DNA of 64,000 nt from assembly GCF_001618425.1 (NCBI RefSeq), contig NZ_BDCU01000010.1, positions 1 to 64,000 of the forward strand, in the 5' to 3' direction. Made by a program: the position numbers and the translations under genes. Below the pieces are notes generated by a model, which saw nothing but the letters and a program-made list of their open reading frames with translations, did no database searches and had not been told where the DNA came from. Positions 35,383 through 45,104 of this stretch are shown here, in pieces; position 1 is the first letter of the stretch; each line of letters starts with the position of its first letter. This stretch comes from Nocardia fusca NBRC 14340 (lineage in GTDB: Bacteria > Actinomycetota > Actinomycetes > Mycobacteriales > Mycobacteriaceae).

Positions 35383-35659
35383 GCAGAGTCGCCTGTTCTC
35401 GCCGCCCCGGAGCCCGGCCCGCCGCCGGTGCTCATCCGTCGCCGTCACCTTAATCGCCGCAGGTCTACCGAGTCCATGCCCGGTCCCATAACTTTCGTCC
35501 GCGCCGGATGGTCGGCCTCGGTGGCCGGGGTCGCGAGGGCGCCGGCCCGCGCGCCGCGGGCGACGCCGGAGAATACCGCTCCGGGTGTTAACGGAGGTCG
35601 TGGTTGCCCACTATCTCGTACAGTGGCATCCATACGCACCGACAAGCGAAGGGTCTGAC

Positions 35660-37006
35660 TTGTCCGCAACACTCGCCAAGGGCCAGAACGGTCCACTGGC
35701 CACGAACGACGTGGTGGTCTCCATCCAGTTGGCGGCTCCGGCCGATCTGTCCGCCCTATTGGTCACCGAGCAGGGCAAAGTTCGGTCCGACGCGGATTTC
35801 GTCTTCTACAACCAGCCCAGCGGTCCGGGGGTGAACCTGCGGCCGGGCCCGGCCGGGCAGCCCGCTTCGCTGGCGGTGAACCTCGGTGCGGTTCCCGCCG
35901 ATATCGCGCAGGTCCGCGCGGTCATCACGCTCGACGACCCGAACAGCAATTTCGGGCAGTTCGCGCCCCCGGTCGCCTACGTATCGGATCAGTCCGGCGC
36001 GCAGCTGTTCGAGTACCGGATCGACGGACTGGCCACCGAATCCATCGTGATCGCGCTCGAGCTCTACCGCCGCCAGGGCGCGTGGAAGGTGCGGGCGGTC
36101 GGGCAGGGTTACGCGGGTGGTTTCGCCGCGCTGGTCACCGATCATGGTGTCACAGTGGACGATTCCCCGGCCGAAACGCAGGCCGCGGCCCCCGCCGCCG
36201 CGCCGCCTCCGCCCGTGCAACAGACCGCGCCGGTACCGCCGCCCACCCAGCAGGCCTATCCCACCCAGCAGCAGCCGCCGGCTCCGCCCTACCCGCCGCA
36301 GGGTGGCGGTTACCCGCCGCAGGGTGGCGGTTATCCGCCGCCGCCCGGGCCCGGTTACCCACAGCAGCAGCCCGCTCCCGCGGCGCCCACCCAGCAGCAT
36401 CCCGGCGAGATCAGTCTGAGCAAGACCGGCCCGGTCAGCCTGCAGAAGGGGCAGCGGGTCAGCCTCCGCAAAGAGGATGGCGCGGCGCTCACCTTCGTCA
36501 AGATGGGCCTGGGCTGGGATCCGGTGCAGCAGCGCGGCCTCTTCGGGAGCCGGACCGTGGATATCGACCTCGACGCCTCGGTGGTGATGTTCGCCGATAT
36601 GAACCCGGTGGATGTCGCCTACTACGGACAGCTGACCTCCAAGGACGGTTCTGTCCGGCACCAGGGCGACAACCTCACCGGTGAGGGCGCGGGCGACGAC
36701 GAGATGATCCTGGTCGACCTCACCCGGCTTCCTGCCCACGTCAACAGCCTGATCTTCGTCGTGACCTCGTACAAGGGGCATACGTTCGGCCAAGTGCAGA
36801 ACGCCTTCTGCCGGTTGATCGACGGTGCCAACAACGCGGAGCTGGCCCGCTACTCGCTCACCGGCGGCACGCCGACCACCGCCATGGCGATGGCGAAGCT
36901 GTTCCGGGCGGGCAACGACTGGAAGATGCAGGCCATCGGTGAGGGATTCAACGCCAAACATCCCGGTGAGGCGATTCCCCAGCTGGGCCGGTTCCTGGCG
37001 GTATGA
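35660..37006 (+). CDS. Tandem TerD-domain protein with Pro/Gln-rich linker
   Basis: 448 aa. The N-terminal TerD-like domain (about 1-170; LAKGQNGPLATNDVVVSIQL) lacks the canonical calcium segments. A linker of about 90 residues, rich in Pro and Gln, includes a YPPQGGG repeat. The C-terminal TerD domain (about 265-448) keeps TVDIDLDASVVMFAD and HQGDNLTGEGAGDDEMILVDL, so it can bind Ca2+. The TTG at 35660, giving LSATLAKGQNG, fits family starts and follows AAGGG; GTG options lie upstream. It overlaps the next gene by 4 nt. Confidence 0.85.
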   Translation: MSATLAKGQNGPLATNDVVVSIQLAAPADLSALLVTEQGKVRSDADFVFYNQPSGPGVNLRPGPAGQPASLAVNLGAVPADIAQVRAVITLDDPNSNFGQFAPPVAYVSDQSGAQLFEYRIDGLATESIVIALELYRRQGAWKVRAVGQGYAGGFAALVTDHGVTVDDSPAETQAAAPAAAPPPPVQQTAPVPPPTQQAYPTQQQPPAPPYPPQGGGYPPQGGGYPPPPGPGYPQQQPAPAAPTQQHPGEISLSKTGPVSLQKGQRVSLRKEDGAALTFVKMGLGWDPVQQRGLFGSRTVDIDLDASVVMFADMNPVDVAYYGQLTSKDGSVRHQGDNLTGEGAGDDEMILVDLTRLPAHVNSLIFVVTSYKGHTFGQVQNAFCRLIDGANNAELARYSLTGGTPTTAMAMAKLFRAGNDWKMQAIGEGFNAKHPGEAIPQLGRFLAV

Positions 37007-38628
37007 ACGGCGTCGGGGGACAGGCGATGAAGCAGTTGCAGGCGGGGCAGAACATCCCGCTGGCCGGCGGGGTCACCCGCTTCCGGGTGAACGCGGCTGT
37101 GCCGCTGACGGTTTCGGCGCTGGTGGTGGCCGCGGACCTGCGGGTCGGTTCGGCGGCCGATGTGCTGGTGTCCGACCGTCCGTCCGGCCCCGGGGTCCGG
37201 GTCGAGGAGGCGGCGGTCGTCGTCACGCCGGCCGAAGTCCGCGCGGATGCTCAGGCGGTACTGCTGGTGGCCGCCGCGCAGAGCGGGCTCGGCGTGGTGA
37301 CCGCATCGCTGTCGGAGAACGATGCCGCGGTGGCCGAGTTCGTGATCGCTCCGCAGGCCGGGGAAACGGCCCTGATCTGCTTCGAACTGTACCGGCGCGG
37401 TGCGGGCTGGAAGCTGCGCGCGGTAGGTCAGGGGTACGCGGGCGGTATCGGTGAACTGCTCCGGGCACACGGCGCCGACGGTTTCGCCGCCGCCGCACCC
37501 GCCGCGGCGGCGGCCGCGCCCACTGTGCTCGACGCGACGGTGGCCGCCCCCACCGCAGCGACCGCTGTGCCGGGTGCGCAGGCCGAGATCCCGCCCCTGG
37601 AGGTCGGGCACGGGCTGGAACGCCTGTGGATGATCTTCGAGGACGCCGCCCGTTCGGCCGCCGCCCTGGAATCGGCGCGGGGTTTCGCGGCCGAACGCCT
37701 GGATCAGGAACTGTCGGCCGCGGTCTCCGATCCGGCCACCCGCAACACCCCCGCCGCCGACGCCGCGCGAGCGGCCGCGCAGCGGCGGCACGACGAACTC
37801 ACGGCGACCGCCGAACACAATCACCGGCGCGACAGCACCCAGTTACTGCGCGAACTGCACGAGGCGGACGCGGTGCTGCCCGCGGCGCTGGCCTCGTGGA
37901 AATCCCCCGCCTGGGACCGCCCGGCCGCCCCGGCGGACGGTATCCGGCTCGGTGAGCTCTACGCGCTCGACCGGGGCGCGCTGCGAATCCCCTACTGTGT
38001 GCCGGTCCCGCTGAATCGCCCGCTGTGGGTGGACACCGAATCTTCGGCGGCCGTCGCGCCGGTGATCGGCGCCCTGCTCGCCCGGTTGATGCGGGCCGCG
38101 CCGGGACGCCGGACCCTGGTCGACATCATCGATCTCACCGGCGCGTTCACCGGTTTCACCGGGATGCTGGCACCGGTGCTGGCGGGCCCGCCGATCACCG
38201 ATCACTCCGATATCTCCCCGCGGTTACAGCAGCTCGTGGACGCCGCCGAACTGGCGGAGATGGCCTACAACTCCGGGCAGGCGATACCGCCGGCCGAGCA
38301 TCGCATCCTACTGGCGGCGGATTTCCCGCACGGATACCAGGCCGCGGACGCGCAGCGGCTGGTGGCGTTGCTGGCCCGCGGGGATCTGATCGGCCTGTCG
38401 ATCATCATCGTCGGCGCGAACGAGTCCGAGTCGGGGGACAGCGCGGTGGCCACGCTGTCGCGTGCCTGCCGCCATCTGCCGACCGTCACCGGCACCCCGC
38501 TCTTCGATCCGTGGACCGGTAACGCCTGGCAGCTGGACCTGGACCTGCTACCGCACGAACCCGAACAGCGGGCGCGCATTCTGCGGGCCGAGTCCGGGTC
38601 GGGCGATTCGAGCGCCGGAGGCATGTGA
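37003..38628 (+). CDS. TerD-like domain fused to a degenerate FtsK-like ATPase region
   Basis: 541 aa. The N-terminal TerD-like domain (about 1-160) ends ELYRRGAGWKLRAVGQGYAGG. Then come an Ala/Pro linker, a helical region with a heptad pattern (about 200-300), and a C-terminal domain (about 310-541). The latter contains LLARLMRAAPGRRTLVDIID, then HRILLAADFPHGYQAADAQ and LIGLSIIIVGANESES, resembling the FtsK/HerA-like domains joined to TerD in actinobacteria. No Walker A GxxxxGK[ST] is present, so ATP use is doubtful. ATG overlaps the upstream stop. Confidence 0.7.
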   Translation: MNGVGGQAMKQLQAGQNIPLAGGVTRFRVNAAVPLTVSALVVAADLRVGSAADVLVSDRPSGPGVRVEEAAVVVTPAEVRADAQAVLLVAAAQSGLGVVTASLSENDAAVAEFVIAPQAGETALICFELYRRGAGWKLRAVGQGYAGGIGELLRAHGADGFAAAAPAAAAAAPTVLDATVAAPTAATAVPGAQAEIPPLEVGHGLERLWMIFEDAARSAAALESARGFAAERLDQELSAAVSDPATRNTPAADAARAAAQRRHDELTATAEHNHRRDSTQLLRELHEADAVLPAALASWKSPAWDRPAAPADGIRLGELYALDRGALRIPYCVPVPLNRPLWVDTESSAAVAPVIGALLARLMRAAPGRRTLVDIIDLTGAFTGFTGMLAPVLAGPPITDHSDISPRLQQLVDAAELAEMAYNSGQAIPPAEHRILLAADFPHGYQAADAQRLVALLARGDLIGLSIIIVGANESESGDSAVATLSRACRHLPTVTGTPLFDPWTGNAWQLDLDLLPHEPEQRARILRAESGSGDSSAGGM

Positions 38629-38677
38629 GAGGTTGCGGCGACCGTGTCGTTCCCGAGGACGCTGCTCGGTTCGGTGA

Positions 38678-39310
38678 TCAGCCGGTCAGGTCGATTACGC
38701 AGTTGTCCACGGCGATGACGATCGGATCACCCGGCGAGATCCCGAGTTCGTCACTCGCTCGGGGGAAGCTCGTCTGGTTGCGGGCACCACCCGAGGAGGA
38801 GTACACGGCGCCGTCCCGCACGATCCACACATCCGAACGGGCGTCCATCTCGCCCAAGGCATCGAGAGTGGTCGCACCGAAATATGTCGTTCCGTTCTCA
38901 TCGATCACCGTGCCGTTGGCGAGTTCGTGGCCGTCGGTCGTGAGGCCGGCGGCGACCAGGGCGACGAGTTCGGCGCTCGCCGGGGCGCACCGCGGGTCGG
39001 CGTAGGCCGTCGTGGCCGCGGGGGGTGGCGGAGCGGCCGGGGGAGTCGATGATGCGGCTGTGGGAGTTTCCGGGGGAGCCGGCGGACCGCTGCTCGGCTC
39101 GGCGGGCGGCGGCGCCACCGGAGCCGGTGCGACCACGCTGGTGGCCCGGGCGGGCGCGGCTTCCTCGGCTGCCGTGTCGTCGCTACCGATCAGGTAGCCG
39201 ATGATGCCGAGTAGCACGAACGCGCCGAGACCGATCCCGGCCACGATCAGTATGTTCCGGTTCGCTCGTCCGCGCCGAGCGATATTCGCGTGCCGCTGTC
39301 GATCATCCAC
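38678..39310 (-). CDS. Membrane-anchored protein with Pro-rich linker, unknown function
   Basis: 210 aa. A short basic N-terminus (VDDRQRHANIARRGRANRN) is followed by one membrane segment (ILIVAGIGLGAFVLLGIIGYL). An extracytoplasmic Pro/Ala/Ser linker of about 60 residues leads to a small C-terminal domain with two cysteines (DPRCAPAS and VDNCVID) that could pair. The GTG at 39310 follows GGGG by about 5 nt. It is not recognised beyond this layout, which is common among mycolata cell-envelope proteins. Confidence 0.65.
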   Translation of the reverse strand: MDDRQRHANIARRGRANRNILIVAGIGLGAFVLLGIIGYLIGSDDTAAEEAAPARATSVVAPAPVAPPPAEPSSGPPAPPETPTAASSTPPAAPPPPAATTAYADPRCAPASAELVALVAAGLTTDGHELANGTVIDENGTTYFGATTLDALGEMDARSDVWIVRDGAVYSSSGGARNQTSFPRASDELGISPGDPIVIAVDNCVIDLTG

Positions 39311-39432
39311 CGATATCCCCTGACTGATTGCGGGGCGCCGGCAGGCGCCTCCGGTGATCCCGAACGTCAATCGGCGCGCGGGCGTTTCGTGTTTCACCGG
39401 GCTTCACCTCCAACCCGGGGAGGGCGTCGAGG

Positions 39433-41274
39433 TCAGCCCAGGCGCGCGGGCGGCTGGAACTCCCGAACCTGCTCCACCGGTGCCGCGGCGGTTGCGGTGT
39501 CCCGCTTACCGGTCCGCGTGGCGGCCACCGCACCGGTCCAGTGGGTGTCGAGGGAGATCCGTGGGCGCAGCACCTCCGGTAACCACGGCAGCAGCGGATC
39601 CGGGGCACGGTCGACCACCCCGCCGACCGGATCGTCCAGATAGTCGTGGCGCACCAGATCCTGCTCGGGCCGGTAGATCTGCCGGACGATCAGCACACAC
39701 AGTCCGATCACCGCGAGGTCGCGCAGCAGCACGGTCGCGGTGAACCACTGCTCCGGCAGGCCCTTACGGTCCTCGCCGAGGTAGTAGAACATGCGCGGCA
39801 CCCACACCAGGGCGTCGATCGTCATCCACGCCAGCAGGAGCCGCCGGTGGGGTAGGGCCAGCACCGCGATCGGCACCAGCCACAGCGAGTACTGCGGGCT
39901 CCACACCTTGTTCGTCAGCAGGAACGCGGCGATGACCAGGAAGCACAGCTGGGCCAGCCGGGGCCGGCGCGGGGCGGTCAGGCCGATATAGGCGATACCG
40001 AGGCAGGCCGCCACGAACAGCAGCAGCGAGATCAGGTTGAGGACCGTGGGTGGTTCGCCGTGGCGCAGCGCACCGTCGAAGCCCGACCAGTCGGTGAATG
40101 ACATCACCACGTTGTAGAGCGAATCGGGATCGGCGTGCCGCGTGGTGTTGAGCCGGAAGAATTCCCGCCACCCCTCCGGGTACAGCAGCGCGATCGGCAG
40201 ATTGACCAGGAGCCAGGTGGCCGCGGCGCCGCCGCCGGTCAGCGCGGCCGCGCCGAGCGGGCGGGTGCCCAGCAACCGGATCCGCGCCGGCACCTCCGCG
40301 AGCCAGATGCGCAGCCCCGCGGCACTGTCGATATCGTGCAGCCGGGTCCCCTGATGCGCGCGGGGGATGCGCTGCATCGGATCGGCGCGCAGGCACAGCA
40401 CCACGATCGGGCCCAGCAGCAGCAGGGGGTACAGCTTCGCCGCCCCACCCAATCCCAGCAGGACACCGGCCAGCAGTGGTCGCCGACGGGCCCATGCCAG
40501 CAGCCCCAGTGCGGCGAAGGCGGTCGCGAGGAAATCGAAATTGGTGAAGGCGTGCACGATCACCAACGGAGAACACGCCACCAGCGCCGCGTCCCAGATC
40601 CGGCGCCCGGACAGCAGTGCGGTCGCCCAGATGGTGACGAGCCAGGCGACCGAGAGACCAAGGGCCACCACATTGAAGTACAGCACCACCTGTAGGGCCC
40701 CCGGCAGCGGACTGGCGTCCCAGCTCTTGGCCACCAGCATGGACACGTACTGGTACATGCCCGACAGCACCGGATACTCCATATGCCGGACCTCGGTACC
40801 GCCGCCGGGTGTTTCCTCCACCCAGGACTTCTTGTACGGAAACGCGCCTTCGTTGAGCCGTTCGGCGCCGTACAGCGGCACGGTGTCCGAATAGCACATG
40901 GCCGTGTACTGCCGACCGTTGTTCCAGTCCAGGGTGAGCAGCCCGCCGGTGGTGGTGGTCTGCTGGATACATCCGGCCTTGGCGAACCAGCCGAACGCCA
41001 GGAAGATCACTGTGAACGCCAGCAGCACCCGTATCGGCGTCCAGAACCGGGCGCGCCCGATCAGTGCGTGATCGCCGACCGGGCCGCCCACGACCGTGCA
41101 CAGCTGGGCGGTCATGGAATCGTTGCGGCTCGGCTTGTCGCGCGCGTCGGCGGAGCGGAGATCCCGGGCGAGCGGGGCGGGCGAATCGTAACCGGCTGTG
41201 GCGGCCCGACCGGTTCGCCCGTTTCCGGGACCTACACCGTCGTCCGGCCCACCCACCAGTCGCTGCTCGCTCAC
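39433..41274 (-). CDS. DUF2029/GT87 family membrane glycosyltransferase-like protein (Rv0051 orthologue position)
   Basis: 613 aa. Cytoplasmic N-terminus of about 75 residues, then roughly 12 membrane segments. The first loop (WFAKAGCIQQTTTTGGLL, GAFPYKKSWVEETPGG, MEYPVLSGMYQYVSML) and the late KVWSPQYSLWLVPIAVLAL match the GT-C mannosyltransferase-like family also seen at 1620-3020. It is 70 nt behind ponA and cotranscribed, as Rv0051 is behind ponA1 in M. tuberculosis. Probably uses polyprenyl-phospho-mannose in cell-envelope glycan synthesis; the exact product is unknown. Confidence 0.82.
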   Translation of the reverse strand: MSEQRLVGGPDDGVGPGNGRTGRAATAGYDSPAPLARDLRSADARDKPSRNDSMTAQLCTVVGGPVGDHALIGRARFWTPIRVLLAFTVIFLAFGWFAKAGCIQQTTTTGGLLTLDWNNGRQYTAMCYSDTVPLYGAERLNEGAFPYKKSWVEETPGGGTEVRHMEYPVLSGMYQYVSMLVAKSWDASPLPGALQVVLYFNVVALGLSVAWLVTIWATALLSGRRIWDAALVACSPLVIVHAFTNFDFLATAFAALGLLAWARRRPLLAGVLLGLGGAAKLYPLLLLGPIVVLCLRADPMQRIPRAHQGTRLHDIDSAAGLRIWLAEVPARIRLLGTRPLGAAALTGGGAAATWLLVNLPIALLYPEGWREFFRLNTTRHADPDSLYNVVMSFTDWSGFDGALRHGEPPTVLNLISLLLFVAACLGIAYIGLTAPRRPRLAQLCFLVIAAFLLTNKVWSPQYSLWLVPIAVLALPHRRLLLAWMTIDALVWVPRMFYYLGEDRKGLPEQWFTATVLLRDLAVIGLCVLIVRQIYRPEQDLVRHDYLDDPVGGVVDRAPDPLLPWLPEVLRPRISLDTHWTGAVAATRTGKRDTATAAAPVEQVREFQPPARLG

Positions 41275-41344
41275 GGCACCCGAGGTTACCTGTTACCGGG
41301 GTCCCGGCCCGGACCGAGCCGGGACCCCGGACAGTGTTGCGGGT

Positions 41345-44311
41345 TTATCCGCCCGAGTCCGGACGGCTGTCGCCGCCGGTGTCGCCGCTGTCTCCACTGT
41401 CGCCGCCGGTGTCGGTGCCGCCGCCGGCGTCGGGCGCCTGGGTGACCGTGGGAGCCGTACTGGTCTGTCCGGCAGTGGGCTGCCCGGGTAGCGGACCTGC
41501 GCCGTTGCCCTGCGGCTGGTTCTGCGGTTGCTGCTGGCTCCGCGGGTTGGGCGCCACCCCGGGTACCGGGATGGTGATACCGGGCAGGATCTCGACCTGG
41601 CTCGGCTGGATCACCACCGGGGGCTCGAAGGTCGGCATCGTGGTGGAGGGCGCGGTGTAAGGGGCCGTCCACTTCGGCACACCGGCCTGACCCTTGATCG
41701 GCGCGGGTTTGGGGAACTTCTCGATGGGCGTGCCCTCGAGGGCGCCGTCCATCGTGGCCTTCCAGATATCCGACGGCAGACTCGAGCCGTAGATCATCGC
41801 GCCGCCGTAGTTGCGCAGCGGCGAGTTGTCGGTGGTGCCGACCCACACCGCGGTGGCCAGCGACGGCGTGTAACCCACCATCCACGCGTCCTTGTTCTCA
41901 CCGGTGTCGCCCAGCTGCGCGGTACCGGTCTTGGCGGCCGAGGGGCGGCCGCCGGCGAGTCCGTGGTTGCGGGAGTAGCCGGCGATGGGTTCCATGGCCG
42001 CGGTGACATTGTCGGCGACGGCCTCGGAAACGCGCCGTTCCCCGGCCACGTCGCCGCGATCGAGCAGTACCGTGCCGTCCGCCGACACGACCTTGCTCAC
42101 GAAATGCGGCTTGTGGTACATGCCCGAGGCGGCCAGTGTCGCGTACGCGGACGCCATGTCCAGCGGCCGGGCCTGGTACTGGCCGAGGACGATACCGTTG
42201 TTCGGTCCGGCCCCGCCCGGTTCGGTCAGCGTGGGGCCGAGACCCGGAAGTTCTTCCGGGATGCCCAGTTTGTGCCCCATATCGGCGATCTTCTGCGGGC
42301 CGTTCTGCATTTCCAGCTGCATCCGGTAGAAGCTGGTGTTCAGCGAACGTTTGAGCGCCTCGGCGATGGTGCAGACGCCGCACTGCTCACCCTCGACGTT
42401 GGTGATCTCGATACCGTTCACCGTGATCGGCGAGCTGTCGTACATCTGCGACAGCGGAACACCGTTCTCCAGGTTCTGCGCCAGGCCGATCACCTTGAAC
42501 GAGGAACCGGTCTGCAGGGCGGCATTGGCGAAGTCGTAGCCGTAGCCGTCCTCGCCGCCGTAGTAGGCGCGTACCGCACCGGTTTTCGGATCGATCGAGG
42601 CCACCGCGGTGCGCAACTTGTCCGGTTCGCCCTCGAGGTTCTTGCGTGCGGCATCGACGGCGGCCTGTTGCGCCTTGGCATCGATGGTCGTGGTGATCTG
42701 CAGGCCGGAGGTGTTCAGCTGCTGTTCGCTGATCCCCGCTTCGGAGAGTTCGCGCAGCACCTGCGCTTTGACATGCCCCTCCGGGCCGGCGGCCTCGGTC
42801 GTTTCCCCGGCCTTGGCCGAGGAAACCACCTGCGGATAGGTCAGGCCGGTGCGTTCGCCACGGTCGAGATTGCCGCCGGCGACCATACCGTCGAGGACGT
42901 AATTCCAGCGGGTTTTCGCGCCTTCGGGGTTCGACTCGGGATCGAGCAGCGACGGCAGCTGAATGGTCGCGGCCAGTACCGCGCCCTCGGCCACGCTCAG
43001 TTCCTGCACCGGCTTGTCGAAATATGCCTTGGCCGCGGCATTGATGCCGTAGGCGCCGCGCCCGAAGTAGATGGTGTTCAGGTAGGCGGTGAGGATCTCG
43101 TCCTTGCTCCACTGCCGGGCCATCTTCGCCGAGATCACCAGCTCGTGCAGCTTACGGGTGAGGCTGCGTTCGTCACCGACCAGCGCGTTCTTCACATACT
43201 GCTGGGTGATCGTCGAACCACCACCGGCGCTTTCGCGTCCGAGCACGTTGTCGCGGGCGGCGCGGGCGAAGCCGGAGATCGAGAAACCGGGGTTGCTGTA
43301 GAAATCCCGGTCCTCGGCGGCGATGACCGCGTTGCGCACATGCGGCGGAATCTGATCGATCGTCACATCGGTGCGGTTGCCCTCCGGCGGCACCACCCGG
43401 GTGATCTCGGTTTCGCCGTCGGCCGCGAGAATCGTTGCGACCTGGTTGGTCTTGAGATCACCGGGTTCGGGCACCGACACCGTGGAATAGGCGATCAGGA
43501 ACACCGTGCTCGGCACCACGATCGCCAGTGCGACCAGGACGTAGGCGATCCGGCGCGCGATCTTCCACCGGTTCTTGCGTTTCTGGGCCGGTCCGCGGCC
43601 GTCGGGGCCGCCGGGACCACCCGAGCGGCCGCCGGGCCGCCGCGGCGGCGGACCGCCCGCGGCTCCGGAGCGGGAGGGCCGGCCCTCCGGCGCGTCGGCT
43701 CGGCGCTCCCCGGTGTTCGGACCCGGACGAGCCGTTACGGGGCGCGGGCCGGTCGGGGTGCGTTCGCGGCGGGTGGTTTCGGCGGGCGCACCCGGTTGCG
43801 CCATCTTCGCGGTGCCCTGTTCACCGCGCGGCGCGCCCGGTTCCCCGGGGCGGCCCATGCGCTGGGTGGGCTGGTTCGGCGGCTGACCCTGCGGCGGGCG
43901 CCCGGGCGGCGGACCGGGACGCTGCGGCGGCTGCGGACCTCGCGAGGCACCGGGCATGCCACCGGTGTTCGGTCCCGGCCGGCGACCCTCGGGGCCGGGC
44001 CGGGGACCCGGCGCCGGCGGTCGTCCCGTGCCGCCCGGCCCGGGACGCGGCCCGTTCGGTCCCGGACGCGGTCCGCCTGCGGCGGGTCGCGGACCCGTCA
44101 CCGGACCCGGTCGGGGCCCACCCGGTCCGGGGCGCGGCCCGCCCGGTGCCGGCGGCCGGCCGCCCGGTCCGGGGCGCGGTGCGTTCGCATTCGGTGCGGG
44201 ACCACGGTTGGGTGCACCCGGTCGCTGCTGCGGCTCTCGACCCGGAAGCGGTCCGCGCTGGGTGCGACCACCGCGCGGGTCATCGCCGGGTGGGGGGTCG
44301 TAGGGCGAAGT
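41345..44311 (-). CDS. ponA1: Bifunctional class A penicillin-binding protein PonA
   Basis: 988 aa. It polymerises glycan strands and cross-links peptides in the periplasm. A cytoplasmic Pro/Gly/Arg-rich tail of about 240 residues precedes the membrane anchor (IAYVLVALAIVVPSTVFLIA). The GT51 domain has AAEDRDFYSNPG, GGGSTITQQYVKNAL and FGRGAYGINAAAKAYF. The transpeptidase domain has TGSSFKV, KRSLNTSF and KTGTAQL. A Pro/Gln/Asp-rich tail contains VEILPGITIPVPG. The GTG at 44311 (VTSPYDPPPG) follows GGAGA; a TTG at 44329 is possible. The Rv0049-PonA-Rv0051 order fixes it as the PonA1 orthologue. Confidence 0.93.
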   Translation of the reverse strand, partial: TSPYDPPPGDDPRGGRTQRGPLPGREPQQRPGAPNRGPAPNANAPRPGPGGRPPAPGGPRPGPGGPRPGPVTGPRPAAGGPRPGPNGPRPGPGGTGRPPAPGPRPGPEGRRPGPNTGGMPGASRGPQPPQRPGPPPGRPPQGQPPNQPTQRMGRPGEPGAPRGEQGTAKMAQPGAPAETTRRERTPTGPRPVTARPGPNTGERRADAPEGRPSRSGAAGGPPPRRPGGRSGGPGGPDGRGPAQKRKNRWKIARRIAYVLVALAIVVPSTVFLIAYSTVSVPEPGDLKTNQVATILAADGETEITRVVPPEGNRTDVTIDQIPPHVRNAVIAAEDRDFYSNPGFSISGFARAARDNVLGRESAGGGSTITQQYVKNALVGDERSLTRKLHELVISAKMARQWSKDEILTAYLNTIYFGRGAYGINAAAKAYFDKPVQELSVAEGAVLAATIQLPSLLDPESNPEGAKTRWNYVLDGMVAGGNLDRGERTGLTYPQVVSSAKAGETTEAAGPEGHVKAQVLRELSEAGISEQQLNTSGLQITTTIDAKAQQAAVDAARKNLEGEPDKLRTAVASIDPKTGAVRAYYGGEDGYGYDFANAALQTGSSFKVIGLAQNLENGVPLSQMYDSSPITVNGIEITNVEGEQCGVCTIAEALKRSLNTSFYRMQLEMQNGPQKIADMGHKLGIPEELPGLGPTLTEPGGAGPNNGIVLGQYQARPLDMASAYATLAASGMYHKPHFVSKVVSADGTVLLDRGDVAGERRVSEAVADNVTAAMEPIAGYSRNHGLAGGRPSAAKTGTAQLGDTGENKDAWMVGYTPSLATAVWVGTTDNSPLRNYGGAMIYGSSLPSDIWKATMDGALEGTPIEKFPKPAPIKGQAGVPKWTAPYTAPSTTMPTFEPPVVIQPSQVEILPGITIPVPGVAPNPRSQQQPQNQPQGNGAGPLPGQPTAGQTSTAPTVTQAPDAGGGTDTGGDSGDSGDTGGDSRPDSGG

Positions 44312-44408
44312 CACTGACAAGGTCTCCAAAGCTCGTATCGGTCGGATGGGCTCGCTCCGCGGCGCCCCTGGGGGCTCGGCACGTGCACCATCGTCGGGCC
44401 GGGCGGTC

Positions 44409-44822
44409 TCATTCCGCGGCGGTGCGCCGGTTCACCCGGGAACCGGAACGCCGGCCCTGCGGCGTCTTCCCGAGCACATAGGACTGCACCAGATGATTCC
44501 AGCTGCATGTCCGGCACACCTCGACCACGTGAACCGAGAATTCCTCTCGGGTCTCGGCCAGGCGTACCAGCTCTTCCGGGCTGCGCGCGGAACCCGCGAC
44601 CGGCCCCAGGCCGTCGCCGTAGACCCAGGATACGAGGGTGAGTTGTTCCTTCCGGCAGATAGGGCATGTGACCTCGCTCCCCCGACCGTGAAATTTGGCC
44701 GCACGCAGCAGGTAGGGATTGGCGTCACATACCTCGGCGACATCGACACGGCCCGCATAGACGTCAGCCAGCAGCGACTTGCGCCGGAGCGCATAGTCGA
44801 CCACTTGCCGCTGTATTCGCAC
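44409..44822 (-). CDS. DUF5318 family zinc-ribbon protein (Rv0049-like)
   Basis: 137 aa. Begins VRIQRQVVDYALRRKSLLAD, closely like Rv0049 of M. tuberculosis, which decides the GTG start at 44822. Two cysteine pairs, CPICRKEQ and CRTCSWNHL, form a likely zinc ribbon; VCDANPYLLRAAKFHG is also conserved. Function is unknown. It lies immediately upstream of ponA in the same direction, an arrangement preserved in mycobacteria, so a link to cell-wall growth is plausible. Confidence 0.88.
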   Translation of the reverse strand: MRIQRQVVDYALRRKSLLADVYAGRVDVAEVCDANPYLLRAAKFHGRGSEVTCPICRKEQLTLVSWVYGDGLGPVAGSARSPEELVRLAETREEFSVHVVEVCRTCSWNHLVQSYVLGKTPQGRRSGSRVNRRTAAE

Positions 44823-45104
44823 GCTCCCAGAGTAGCGGTGATGTAATGGCGCCGCCCACGGCCGCATTGGATTCGTACCTCTGTCGCGGCGGTTCGGTTC
44901 CGGTGCCGGCGGGCCGGGCCCGGCCCTCGCGGATTCTCCGCGTGCGGAGATGCGGCGGGGTCCCGGCGTCCGGTCGCGTCACTCCGGGCGCGATCGATTG
45001 GCGCATGTGTGCCATCCGGACCGTCGGTGCCCGTCCGGTTACCGCGGTATGAAGGGTGACCGTGGAAACCCACGCCAGAGCTGCTCACACCGTACGATTC
45101 GAGG
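44823..45104. promoter_or_regulatory. Divergent region between the ponA and DUF1707 units
   Basis: 282 very GC-rich bp between divergent genes. Both promoters are expected. No palindrome or hairpin stands out. Confidence 0.35.

Noticed and set aside
41528..44317. A 929-residue open frame antisense to ponA
   Set aside because: It is an artefact of the very GC-rich Pro/Gly/Arg coding sequence of ponA; the translation has no family resemblance while the opposite strand has all PBP motifs.
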